A DNA stretch of 15,291 nt from CAYGAW01 sp964347945 (lineage in GTDB: Bacteria > Chloroflexota > Anaerolineae > UBA7937 > B3-Chlor), in the NCBI GenBank assembly GCA_964347945.1, contig CAYGAW010000070.1, positions 1 to 15,291 on the forward strand, given 5' to 3'. A program made the position numbers and the translations under genes. Shown here in pieces: positions 7,077-14,646 of this stretch (positions are counted from its first letter, which is position 1; each line of letters opens with the position of its first letter). Under the pieces are notes generated by a model. That model did not search any database, was not told the DNA's origin, and was given only the letters and a program-made list of their open reading frames with translations.

Positions 7077-7088
7077 ATGGGGTACAAT
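7060..7088 (+). promoter_or_regulatory. Sigma70-type promoter of second kinase
   Basis: TTGGCA (7060-7065) and TACAAT (7083-7088) each match five of six consensus bases and are separated by exactly 17 bases. The -10 begins 53 bases before the ATG at 7136. Both kinase promoters share the core GGTACAnTnCG around the -10. Confidence 0.75.
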
Positions 7089-7135
7089 ACGTGCAGCAGC
7101 CGCGGGAACCTCGACCGCAGGGTGTGGGGGGTATC

Positions 7136-8770
7136 ATGGCCGGGGAGAAGATCCTTGTTGTCGAAGACAGCGCAGAGTTCCTGAGAATCCTGGCGGAAGA
7201 CGTGTTGCCTATGCACGGCTTTGAAGTGTTGACTGCCGCTACCGGGGAGGAAGGAATCAACAAGCTGTGCCTGGACAATCCCGAATTGGTGTTGCTCGAT
7301 TTAGAGTTGCCGGATATGTCCGGTCTGGAAATCGTCAAGGCCGTGCAAGAGGCGAGAAGCAATGTGCCCATCATCCTGATGACCGCTTATGGATCCGAAA
7401 GCTTGGCAGTGGAGGCCTTTCATCTTGGAGTGAGGGACTACATGATCAAGCCCTTCACGCCGACACAGGTCAAGGACGCGATCGAGCGCGCTCTCAACGA
7501 AACCAGACTCCGAAGGGAGAACGAACGGCTCCTCATACTCTCCGGTGTTGGGAAGACCGTCGTGTCTCTGATGGACCTTGAAGAGTTGTTGAGTTGTATC
7601 GTGGAGGCAGGGGTCTATGTGACCGACGCTGAGGAGGGGTTCTTGCTATTAGTCGATCCTGAGAGCAACGATCTCTACCTGAGAGCGGGGCAGAACCTGG
7701 GCGAGGCTGAAGCCCAGGGGTTCAGGCTTAGGGTCGAGGACAGTCTAGCTGGGCAAGTGGTACAGACCGGCAAGCCCATTAGGCGCGGAGGCAGGGGAAC
7801 GGGGCGTGATTTCAAAGTGAAGACTGGATACTACGTAAAATCCCTTCTTCACGTACCTCTATTGCTGAGAGGGAAGGTCATCGGCGTGCTGTCGGTGGAT
7901 AATCAGATGGCGGATGGGGAGTTCAGCGAAGATGATGAGCACTCACTCTCTGCCTTGGCTGATTATGCGGCAATCAGCATCGAGAACGCTACGCTGTACC
8001 ACGAGCTCAGGAAGAGAATGGACGATATTAGGCGTTCTCAGCGGGAGCTAATCGAATCATCGAAGCTCGCTGCTGTGGGGACCTTGGCCGCAGGTGTGGC
8101 TCACGAATTCAACAACCTGCTCGCGGCAATTCTGGGACATGCTCAACTTGGGTTGATGTCTGATGATGTGGACGAGATCAAGGAAGCATTGAGCGTGGTC
8201 GTCCACTCAGTGGACAAGGCCAAGTGGATCAGCTCGAACCTCCTGGCTTTCTCCAGGAGGGAAGAACCCGTGATGGAGTTGGCTGACGTGACAGAGGCGG
8301 TGGAGAACCCCCTGCGATTGATGGAAGGAGATCTGCAAAGAGCCAACATCGAGATTGTGCGGAAGTACTCGGCGATTCCGCCCATCGTCTGTGACACCAG
8401 TCAGATATCTCAGGTGAGCTTGAATCTATTGACGAATGCCCGGGATGCCATGTTCCCCAAGGGCGGCACTCTGACGGTGGAGATCAGGCGGGACCCGAAC
8501 GACGTGGTGATCGCCTTCACCGACACGGGTTCCGGAGTACCGGATCACGTCATGGATAGGCTATTCGAGCCTTTTGTGACCACCAAGGGGCCTTTGGGAG
8601 GAGGTCCACTAGCTGGCACTGGGCTTGGCCTCTCTGTGTCCTACGGGATTGTGAAGAATCACGGCGGCACCATCGAGGTGCAGACACGGTCTGGCAAGGG
8701 CAGCACGTTCACAGTGCGTCTGCCCCTCGAAGGAGTAGAACCCGAATATCCCGAGGCGAAAGCCGGCTAG
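7136..8770 (+). CDS. Response regulator-GAF-histidine kinase hybrid (second paralogue)
   Basis: This 544-residue cytosolic protein has the same architecture as the gene at 3691-5346. The receiver domain carries E10/D11, D55 and K105, the GAF domain lies at about 147-285, H323 in GVAHEFNN is the phosphorylated histidine, and a HATPase_c domain with DTGSGVP and GTGLGLSV closes the protein. The ATG at 7136 is chosen because MAGEKILVVEDS lines up with the twin's start; the frame is open upstream to a GTG at 7043, but that lies between the -35 and the upstream dyad arm and would be untranslated. The ribosome site is only a G-run (7126-7131), weaker than the twin's. The REC-GAF linker is 11 residues shorter than the twin's and the C-terminal tail is 4 residues longer; otherwise the two align without gaps. 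The ligand of GAF and the phosphotransfer partner are unknown. Confidence 0.93.
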   Translation: MAGEKILVVEDSAEFLRILAEDVLPMHGFEVLTAATGEEGINKLCLDNPELVLLDLELPDMSGLEIVKAVQEARSNVPIILMTAYGSESLAVEAFHLGVRDYMIKPFTPTQVKDAIERALNETRLRRENERLLILSGVGKTVVSLMDLEELLSCIVEAGVYVTDAEEGFLLLVDPESNDLYLRAGQNLGEAEAQGFRLRVEDSLAGQVVQTGKPIRRGGRGTGRDFKVKTGYYVKSLLHVPLLLRGKVIGVLSVDNQMADGEFSEDDEHSLSALADYAAISIENATLYHELRKRMDDIRRSQRELIESSKLAAVGTLAAGVAHEFNNLLAAILGHAQLGLMSDDVDEIKEALSVVVHSVDKAKWISSNLLAFSRREEPVMELADVTEAVENPLRLMEGDLQRANIEIVRKYSAIPPIVCDTSQISQVSLNLLTNARDAMFPKGGTLTVEIRRDPNDVVIAFTDTGSGVPDHVMDRLFEPFVTTKGPLGGGPLAGTGLGLSVSYGIVKNHGGTIEVQTRSGKGSTFTVRLPLEGVEPEYPEAKAG

Positions 8771-8842
8771 TCCTGAAGCCGCTTTGAGGTCGATACCGAT
8801 CACACGACAAACGGTGTGGGCGCGTCCGCAGTGGACAGAGTC

Positions 8843-8861
8843 TGACTCGGCTACGGAGTCA
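8843..8861. other. Hairpin in the convergent gap between second kinase and miaB
   Basis: TGACTC (8843-8848) and GAGTCA (8856-8861) form a 6-base stem with a 7-base loop inside the 124-base gap between converging genes. No T-run follows on either strand, so it is at best a weak bidirectional stop signal. No stronger terminator was found in this gap. Confidence 0.2.
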
Positions 8862-8894
8862 CTATCACCGACCGCAGAAGCCCGAAGCGGCGTA

Positions 8895-10172
8895 TCAGGC
8901 TGGGTGAGGCAGCTTCAACTTGCCCTGCATAGACCATGGCCCAGCCCACGTTATCTTGACCTGGGCGAGCTTTCCCTTCCAATCTCCGCTATCTTCGAAG
9001 AACACCAGTTTGTTGGTGCGCGTGCGACCTTTCCACTTCCCCTTGTGTTTCTCCTCAACCAGCACCTCTGTGGTTGATCCCAGAAGTTCGTGGTTGATTT
9101 CGGTGGCGATATTACGTTGTAGTTCCTCTATTAGCCGGCGACGTCGATCTTTCTCCCCTGAGGCAACATCGTCGTCGAGTCGCGCAGCCGCCGTCCCAGG
9201 ACGAGGGGAGTAGGCGGCCACGTGCACCACATCAAACTTCTCCTCGGCCAGTAAGTTGTAAGTGGCGTGGAAGTGGTCTTCTGTCTCCCCGGGAAACCCT
9301 ACGATGACGTCCGTAGCTATGGCAACTCCTGGGACACGCTCGCGTATGCGCTGGACGAGGTTACGGAACTGATCCACAGTGTAGCCTCGAGCCATGCGCT
9401 TGAGGGTCAGGTCGTGGCCTGCTTGCACCGGGAGCTCGATGTGTTCGCAGACCTTGTCCAACTCAGCCACGGCTTGGATAATCCTCTCGCTCATATCATT
9501 GGGGTGCGAGGTCAGGAACCTCACGCGCCAGAGCCCATCCACCTCGTGGACGGCTCGCAGCAGGTCAGCGAGATCTGGTTGGCCGGGGAGATCATGCCCG
9601 TAGGCATCCACGTTCTGGCCGAGGAGCGTCACCTCCCGTGCTCCGCGCTGCGCCATACACCGGACCTCGTCCAGGATCTCCAGCACTGGGCGGCTGTGTT
9701 CCCGTCCCCTTCGCAGGCGCACGATGCAGTAGGTGCAGGAGTTGTTGCACCCCTGTATCGCCGGGACATAGCTGGACACAGGAACTGGAGAGGGGGTCTC
9801 GTCGACTCCCTGCCGTCCGCCTCCCCATTTGTTTGTTACAAAGTCCGTCAAGCCCTGGACATCAGAGGGAGGGAGAAAACGGTCCACGAAGGGGAAGCGT
9901 TGCTCCAGGGCAGTGCTGTCCGCATCAACCAGGCAGCCCATGACCACGATTCCGGCCCTTGGATTGTGACGCTTGAGTGGTTTGAGGGAGCTGAGACGTC
10001 CGTAGACCTTGTCCTCCGCGCTCTGCCTCACGACGCAGGTGTTGAGCAGGACCAGGCCGGCGTCCTCGACGTATCTCGTGGCAGTGTGTCCCATGGCTTC
10101 GAGTAGGTCGGCTGCCCGCCACGAGTCAGCCTTGTTCATCTGGCAGCCGACGGTCCAAATGTGGTACTTCAT
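8895..10172 (-). CDS. miaB: tRNA-2-methylthio-N6-dimethylallyladenosine synthase MiaB
   Basis: This 425-residue radical-SAM methylthiotransferase adds a methylthio group to N6-isopentenyladenosine at position 37 of tRNAs that read codons starting with U. The N-terminal UPF0004 domain has the auxiliary cluster cysteines C10 (TVGCQMN), C46 (LLNTCVV) and C80 (VMGCLVD). The radical-SAM motif is C142, C146 and C149 in GCNNSCTYC. A TRAM-type RNA-binding region closes the protein (about 360-425). The ATG at 10172 is chosen because TVGCQMN follows at the usual distance; the frame stays open to about 10331, but only inside the upstream gene. The start overlaps the acetyltransferase stop by one base (TGATG), with GAGAG just upstream. 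It is the last gene of the - strand cluster. MiaB is preferred over MtaB and RimO because of TYCIVR and the length. Confidence 0.93.
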   Translation of the reverse strand: MKYHIWTVGCQMNKADSWRAADLLEAMGHTATRYVEDAGLVLLNTCVVRQSAEDKVYGRLSSLKPLKRHNPRAGIVVMGCLVDADSTALEQRFPFVDRFLPPSDVQGLTDFVTNKWGGGRQGVDETPSPVPVSSYVPAIQGCNNSCTYCIVRLRRGREHSRPVLEILDEVRCMAQRGAREVTLLGQNVDAYGHDLPGQPDLADLLRAVHEVDGLWRVRFLTSHPNDMSERIIQAVAELDKVCEHIELPVQAGHDLTLKRMARGYTVDQFRNLVQRIRERVPGVAIATDVIVGFPGETEDHFHATYNLLAEEKFDVVHVAAYSPRPGTAAARLDDDVASGEKDRRRRLIEELQRNIATEINHELLGSTTEVLVEEKHKGKWKGRTRTNKLVFFEDSGDWKGKLAQVKITWAGPWSMQGKLKLPHPA

Positions 10173-10729
10173 CACAGCTCTCTGTACAGAAACAGAGCTA
10201 CCTCTTTCCGCTCCAGGTCGCGGTTGGTGTAGAAATGGTCGTCCACCGCGCAGACCTGGAAACCCATTTTCAGATAGAAGTTGAGGGCAGGCCAATTGGT
10301 GGTTTGGGTCTCCACGACTAGAGCGCGGCAATTGTTCTTTGCGGCGAACTCTTGGGCTCTTCTCATCAACTCCGTGCCGATCCCCTGGCGGCGATGCTCC
10401 TCATCTACCAGCACGTCCCAGATCTTTAGCACATTGCGCCAGGATTCTATCTCCGCATCGAGGAACCCGATTAGCCGTCCGTTATGTTCGACAACCAGCT
10501 GCAGGGCCTGTGCATCCATGCGGCTCCTGATTTCCGCCTTGTCCTTCTCCCTGATGATGCCATAGCCCTGGCTGCGGAACGGTTCCTCCAGGTGCTCGAT
10601 GCGCAGTGCGAACCCTACCTCAAGGCCGTCGCCCGTCTTGATCACGCGGAGGTACTTGTCAGACACGTAGTCTGCCTTGATCTCCGCTAACCTTGAGAGA
10701 TGTGCTTGTGCTAGTGGCTTGTACTCCAT
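10172..10729 (-). CDS. GNAT family N-acetyltransferase
   Basis: This 185-residue protein has the GNAT fold: the central strand NGRLIGFLDAEI (83-94), the strand before motif A (KIWDVLVDEEH), the acetyl-CoA pyrophosphate loop RRQGIG (113-118), and the motif B stretch ETQTTNWPALNFYLKMGF (140-157). The spacing of that last stretch, and an ending near VALFLYREL, recall streptothricin-type acetyltransferases. That resemblance is from memory and does not prove resistance, since protein N-terminal or small-amine acetylation is equally possible. The first 80 residues are divergent. ATG at 10729 lies 25 bases after the preceding stop, with only GGGAA close before it. The one-base overlap with miaB suggests joint translation; a direct tie to tRNA modification is not shown. 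Confidence 0.85.
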   Translation of the reverse strand: MEYKPLAQAHLSRLAEIKADYVSDKYLRVIKTGDGLEVGFALRIEHLEEPFRSQGYGIIREKDKAEIRSRMDAQALQLVVEHNGRLIGFLDAEIESWRNVLKIWDVLVDEEHRRQGIGTELMRRAQEFAAKNNCRALVVETQTTNWPALNFYLKMGFQVCAVDDHFYTNRDLERKEVALFLYREL

Positions 10730-10754
10730 TTCCCAGTCGGATGGGTCGCGGGCC

Positions 10755-11714
10755 CTATTTATCTAGTGTCCTCAGCATGTTGACCGCGTGCAGTGTCACC
10801 CACTTGCTGGGCCGACCGATCTCGTCGAATCCGATGGGAAAGGTTTTCTTGACAGGCACCTGCCTCTCAGCCGACCAGCGACCGTGCTCATCCTGTTTGT
10901 CCAGCACGATCTCTAGCCCCTCTTGAATGCGCTCGTCATCGGGAGAGACGTAGGGCGCCATGAGCTCCAGGACCTCCAAGACGTCGGTGCTGGCCCAGAG
11001 GGGTCGCCCGACCTGGAACCAACTGGGATTGACCTTGCCGAACTCGCTATGGTGTCTGTACAGGCCTCGGTCCAGGAAGAGGTTGATGGCCCGTTCGCGA
11101 GCTTCCTGTACCTCAGCGGTCTGCTCCTCTGGCGGCAGCATCTCCAGCCCTCGCAACACCTTGGCCGTGGCCCAGAAGCAGGAGTGCGCCTTCTTCACGC
11201 GCTCAGAGCACAGCCAACCGCCTTCGTCCAGCTGAGTGCGCAGGAGATACTCCAGCGCCCTGCCTGTCCGCTCATCATCGCCGTAGCCAAACCAATGGAG
11301 GAAATGCACGGCATTGGCCGTGAAGCAGGGAATGACTCCCGGGCGTCCCTTCTCGAATGCCGCGGCGGTGAAGGCTCCGTCCTCCATCTGGGCATTCTCG
11401 AAGAGGTACTCGATGGCCTTGTCGACGCGTTCATCGTGACCCTGGTAGCCCAGATGCTCCAGGGTGATCAAATGCTTGGTTACGCCGTGGTAGGGCCTCT
11501 TGTCCCGGCCCCAGTATCCCTCAGGGCGCTGGGCATCCAGCATCTCCTGCACAGGCTCTGACTCGTTGATGGCTTGCTTGGCAGCGACGGCCTCGCTGTC
11601 GTTCGCCGGCCGATCCATCAGCCTCACCAGTGTGAAATACCGCACCGACGGATTGCTTTCCTCCAACAGCCATTCAGTTGGATCCCCTCTGAGCAGGTTC
11701 TTCCCCCTCTCCAT
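10755..11714 (-). CDS. Alpha/alpha-toroid (prenyltransferase/squalene-oxidase repeat) protein
   Basis: This 319-residue protein carries repeated helical-hairpin units of the terpenoid cyclase/protein prenyltransferase type. Repeat signatures are RPEGYWG (63-69), MEDGAF (110-115), DEGGWLC (163-169) and DEHGRW (275-280), each followed by a helix pair such as THLITLEHLGY-like, NAVHFLHWFGY and ATAKVLRGLEML. No DXDD-type cyclase motif is visible, so a cyclase reaction is not claimed. No signal peptide or membrane segment is present, so it is probably cytosolic. The ATG at 11714 is chosen because the longer open frame overlaps uvrA and gives Arg-rich sequence; GGAGG lies about 10 bases upstream. 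It sits 26 bases after uvrA and 25 bases before the acetyltransferase. Proteins of this kind are widespread but uncharacterised, so its role here is unknown. Confidence 0.75.
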   Translation of the reverse strand: MERGKNLLRGDPTEWLLEESNPSVRYFTLVRLMDRPANDSEAVAAKQAINESEPVQEMLDAQRPEGYWGRDKRPYHGVTKHLITLEHLGYQGHDERVDKAIEYLFENAQMEDGAFTAAAFEKGRPGVIPCFTANAVHFLHWFGYGDDERTGRALEYLLRTQLDEGGWLCSERVKKAHSCFWATAKVLRGLEMLPPEEQTAEVQEARERAINLFLDRGLYRHHSEFGKVNPSWFQVGRPLWASTDVLEVLELMAPYVSPDDERIQEGLEIVLDKQDEHGRWSAERQVPVKKTFPIGFDEIGRPSKWVTLHAVNMLRTLDK

Positions 11715-11740
11715 CCTGGTCCATCCTCCCTTCCAGTCTG

Positions 11741-14611
11741 CTAGCTTCGATGCCCGTCGAGAACTCGCTTCAGGAAATGTCCGGTGTATGAGTGAGGCAT
11801 CCTCGTGATCTCTTCTGGCGTGCCTTCGGCGATGACGTATCCCCCTTCTTCGCCTCCCTCCGGCCCCAGGTCGATGATCCAGTCGGCGCACTTGATGACG
11901 TCGAGATTGTGCTCGATGACCACGACTGTGTTACCGGCGTCGACCAACCTGTTCAGCACATCCAGAAGGCGCTGGATATCCTCGAAGTGCAGTCCTGTAG
12001 TCGGTTCGTCCAGTATGTACAGCGTCTGCCCAGTGGCCCGCTTCGAGAGCTCCCGGGAGAGTTTGATCCTCTGCGCTTCACCTCCAGAGAGGGTGGTGGA
12101 AGATTGACCCAGTTTGATGTAGCCCAACCCGACGTCCCAAAGCGTTTTCAACTTCCTCTTGATGCGAGGTATCTTGTCGAAGAACTCCATGCACTCTTCA
12201 ACGGTCATATCCAGAACATCGGCGATGCTCTGGCCCTTGTATCGAACTTGCAGCGTCTCACGATTGAAGCGCTTGCCCTTGCACACCTCGCAAGGAACGT
12301 GGATATCGGGCAGAAAGTGCATCTCGATCTTGATGATGCCGTCACCCTGGCACGCTTCGCAGCGCCCACCCTTGACGTTGAATGAGAAGCGCCCGGGCTT
12401 GTAGCCCCTGATCTTGGCTTCGGGCAGGCTGGCGAACAGCTCCCTGACATACGTGAAGACGTTCGTATAGGTGCCAGGGTTCGACCGTGGGGTACGCCCG
12501 ATGGGTGACTGATCGATGTTGATGACTTTGTCCAGATGTTCAACACCAAGGACATCTTTGTGACGCCCTGCTTTGGCCTTTGCCCGGTGAAGCATCATCG
12601 CCAGCCGCCGGTAGAGCACCTCCACCAACAGAGTGCTCTTGCCTGAACCCGAGACCCCTGTGATGCAGATGAACTTGCCCAGGGGAATGGTCACATCGAT
12701 CTCTTTCAAGTTATGCTCCGCGGCTCCCTGGATGACGAGGGATTCCCCGTTCCCGGACCGCCGAGTGTCCGGCACCGGGATAGAGCGCTTGCCCGACAGG
12801 TACTGACCTGTGATGGATCCTGGCACTGCAATGATGTCCTCTATGCTCCCCGCCGCCACCACATAACCACCGTGATCTCCGGCGCCGGGTCCGAGATCGA
12901 TTATATAGTCGGCAGACCGCATTGTTTCTTCGTCGTGTTCCACGACCAGAAGGGTATTGCCTAGATCCCGCATCTGCATCAGGGTGTTGATCAGCCGCTT
13001 GTTATCCCTTTGGTGCAGGCCTATGCTTGGCTCGTCCAGGATGTAGAGCACACCCATCAGCTGCGAACCGATTTGTGTGGCCAGACGAAGGCGTTGTGCC
13101 TCTCCTCCGGCCAGAGTCGTGGCGGAACGGTCCAGGGTAAGATAGTCAAGACCTACGTTCACCATGAAGCCCAGGCGTTCTCGGATCTCCTTCAGGATGC
13201 GCTCGCCGATGGCCAACTCCCGGTCGGAGAGTTCCTTTGGCGCATCCTCGAAGAACTTGAGCGCTTGGCTGACCGACATGGCGGTGACTTGATCTATGGA
13301 ATTGCCGGCGACTGTCACCGCGAGGCTCTCCGGTTTGAGCCGCTTGCCCCCACAACTGGGGCAGGGGTGCGTGGACATGTACTGCTCTATCTCGCTCCGG
13401 ATGTAATCAGAATTGGTTTCGCGGTACCGTCTTTCCAGATTGGGGATCACTCCTTCGTAGGTGGTGGTGTAACGCTGTATCTTCCCACGGTGATTCCTGT
13501 AGCGAAGGGTGATGTCCTCTCCGTGGTTCCCGTACAACAGTATGTCTATATGCTCGGCTGTGAGTTCCCGAACAGGGACCTCGGTAGAGAAACCGTGGTG
13601 ATCGGCAACAGCCTTGATCAGTTGTGAGAAGTAGCTTTCGGATGTGGTACGTCGGCTCCAGGGGTCAAGGGCCCCCTGGCTAAGAGAAAGGCTCTTGTCA
13701 GGTATCACCAGGTCGGGATCTATTTCCATCTTGGTGCCGATGCCCTGACAGGTGGGACACGCGCCATGCGGACTGTTGAAGGAGAAAGTCCGTGGCTCTA
13801 TCTCCCCCAGGCTGACGCCACAGTGCGCGCAGGCGAAATGCTCCGAGAAGAGCAGGTCTCGGGGAGGTTCGCTGGTGACATCGGTCACAATGACCACTCC
13901 ATCGCCCAACGGCAGGGCAGTCTCCACCGAGTCGTTGAGGCGGGAGCGGAAAGACTCCAGTTCCTCGGGGCTCTCGGGGACAATCAGCCTATCCACCACC
14001 GCTTCGATGGTGTGCTTCTTGTATCGCTCTAACTCGATCTCTTCATCGACGTCTCGCAGTTCTCCGTTGACCCGCACGCGCACGTATCCTGCCTTGCGCA
14101 CATCCTCGAAGATCCTCTGGTGATGCCCCTTACGGTCCTTGACGAGGGGTGCCAGGATCACGATACGAGTCCCAGGGGCCAGCTCCAAGATCGAGTCGAC
14201 GATCTGCTCCGCTGACTGTTGCGTAATCACCCTTCCGCAGTGAGGACAGTGAGGTATGCCGATGCGGGCAAACAAGAGACGTAGATAGTCGTAGATCTCC
14301 GTGACCGTGCCCACCGTGCTGCGCGGGTTGTGGCTGACTCCTCTCTGGTCGATGCTCACTGCTGGCGAGAGACCCTCTATCTGATCTACGCTGGGCTTGT
14401 CCATCTGACCCAGGAATTGACGGGCGTAGGCAGAGAGCGATTCCACGTAGCGGCGTTGTCCCTCGGCATAAATGGTGTCGAAGGCCAAGCTGGATTTCCC
14501 TGATCCCGAAATGCCAGTGATGACCACGAACTTGTCTCGAGGTATCTCTACGTCGATATTCTTCAGGTTGTGCTCTCTTGCCCCGTGAACGACGATCTTA
14601 TCCTGCGGCAT
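11741..14611 (-). CDS. uvrA: Excinuclease ABC subunit UvrA
   Basis: This 956-residue DNA-damage recognition ATPase loads UvrB onto lesions in nucleotide excision repair. Both ABC modules are complete: Walker A GISGSGKS (33-40) and GVSGSGKS (652-659), signatures LAGGEAQR (500-507) and LSGGEAQR (841-848), and Walker B ILDEPSIGLH and ILDEPTTGLH. Zinc-binding pairs are visible in CAHC...CPTC of the first module and CEAC...CEVC of the second. The ATG at 14611 is preferred because MPQDKIVVHGAREHNLKNI lines up with known UvrA starts and GTGAGG lies five bases upstream; an in-frame TTG at 14650 would add 13 residues. It begins 35 bases after uvrB on the same strand, so both are probably co-transcribed. 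The first signature has Ala instead of Ser. No LexA-type box was seen in the short gap; the operon promoter lies outside the window. Confidence 0.97.
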   Translation of the reverse strand: MPQDKIVVHGAREHNLKNIDVEIPRDKFVVITGISGSGKSSLAFDTIYAEGQRRYVESLSAYARQFLGQMDKPSVDQIEGLSPAVSIDQRGVSHNPRSTVGTVTEIYDYLRLLFARIGIPHCPHCGRVITQQSAEQIVDSILELAPGTRIVILAPLVKDRKGHHQRIFEDVRKAGYVRVRVNGELRDVDEEIELERYKKHTIEAVVDRLIVPESPEELESFRSRLNDSVETALPLGDGVVIVTDVTSEPPRDLLFSEHFACAHCGVSLGEIEPRTFSFNSPHGACPTCQGIGTKMEIDPDLVIPDKSLSLSQGALDPWSRRTTSESYFSQLIKAVADHHGFSTEVPVRELTAEHIDILLYGNHGEDITLRYRNHRGKIQRYTTTYEGVIPNLERRYRETNSDYIRSEIEQYMSTHPCPSCGGKRLKPESLAVTVAGNSIDQVTAMSVSQALKFFEDAPKELSDRELAIGERILKEIRERLGFMVNVGLDYLTLDRSATTLAGGEAQRLRLATQIGSQLMGVLYILDEPSIGLHQRDNKRLINTLMQMRDLGNTLLVVEHDEETMRSADYIIDLGPGAGDHGGYVVAAGSIEDIIAVPGSITGQYLSGKRSIPVPDTRRSGNGESLVIQGAAEHNLKEIDVTIPLGKFICITGVSGSGKSTLLVEVLYRRLAMMLHRAKAKAGRHKDVLGVEHLDKVINIDQSPIGRTPRSNPGTYTNVFTYVRELFASLPEAKIRGYKPGRFSFNVKGGRCEACQGDGIIKIEMHFLPDIHVPCEVCKGKRFNRETLQVRYKGQSIADVLDMTVEECMEFFDKIPRIKRKLKTLWDVGLGYIKLGQSSTTLSGGEAQRIKLSRELSKRATGQTLYILDEPTTGLHFEDIQRLLDVLNRLVDAGNTVVVIEHNLDVIKCADWIIDLGPEGGEEGGYVIAEGTPEEITRMPHSYTGHFLKRVLDGHRS

Positions 14612-14646
14612 CCATACCTCACGAAAGAACGATACCAGAGTCTCGC

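Larger units (their letters stand above)
6675..7135. other. 461-base intergenic stretch with no credible gene
   Basis: The frames that stay open here give low-complexity Arg/Ser/Pro-rich translations with no family pattern and no good ribosome site, so no protein gene is called. No tRNA-like fold was seen. What it does hold is a small hairpin at 6755-6769 and, at its right end, a well-formed promoter (7060-7088) with an inverted repeat around it. Its length is unusual beside the compact spacing elsewhere, so an unannotated small RNA or a long leader cannot be excluded. Confidence 0.6.

Noticed and set aside
7043..7135. GTG start giving the second kinase 31 more residues
   Set aside because: It lies upstream of the -35 and -10 elements; the ATG at 7136 lines up with the twin kinase's start.
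6526..7224. A 232-codon open frame on the + strand across the 6675-7135 gap
   Set aside because: It overlaps the ends of two real genes, its translation is Arg/Ser-rich without motifs, and the second kinase promoter lies inside it.
8778..8891. GCCGCTT and AAGCGGC inverted repeat in the convergent gap
   Set aside because: The seven-base arms are about 100 bases apart with no supporting T-run or promoter, so chance is sufficient.
9267..10106. A 279-codon open frame on the + strand
   Set aside because: It lies opposite miaB, whose radical-SAM and cluster motifs are unmistakable, and its translation shows no family pattern.
10173..10331. Longer N-terminus for miaB
   Set aside because: It would overlap the acetyltransferase gene, and the family's first cysteine motif already sits correctly from the ATG at 10172.
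10172..10729. Antibiotic (streptothricin) resistance gene
   Set aside because: The resemblance is limited to general GNAT motifs B and the C-terminus; the context is repair and tRNA modification, so only the family is called.
11715..11891. Longer N-terminus for the toroid protein
   Set aside because: It runs inside the uvrA 3' end and encodes an Arg-rich stretch typical of an out-of-frame shadow.
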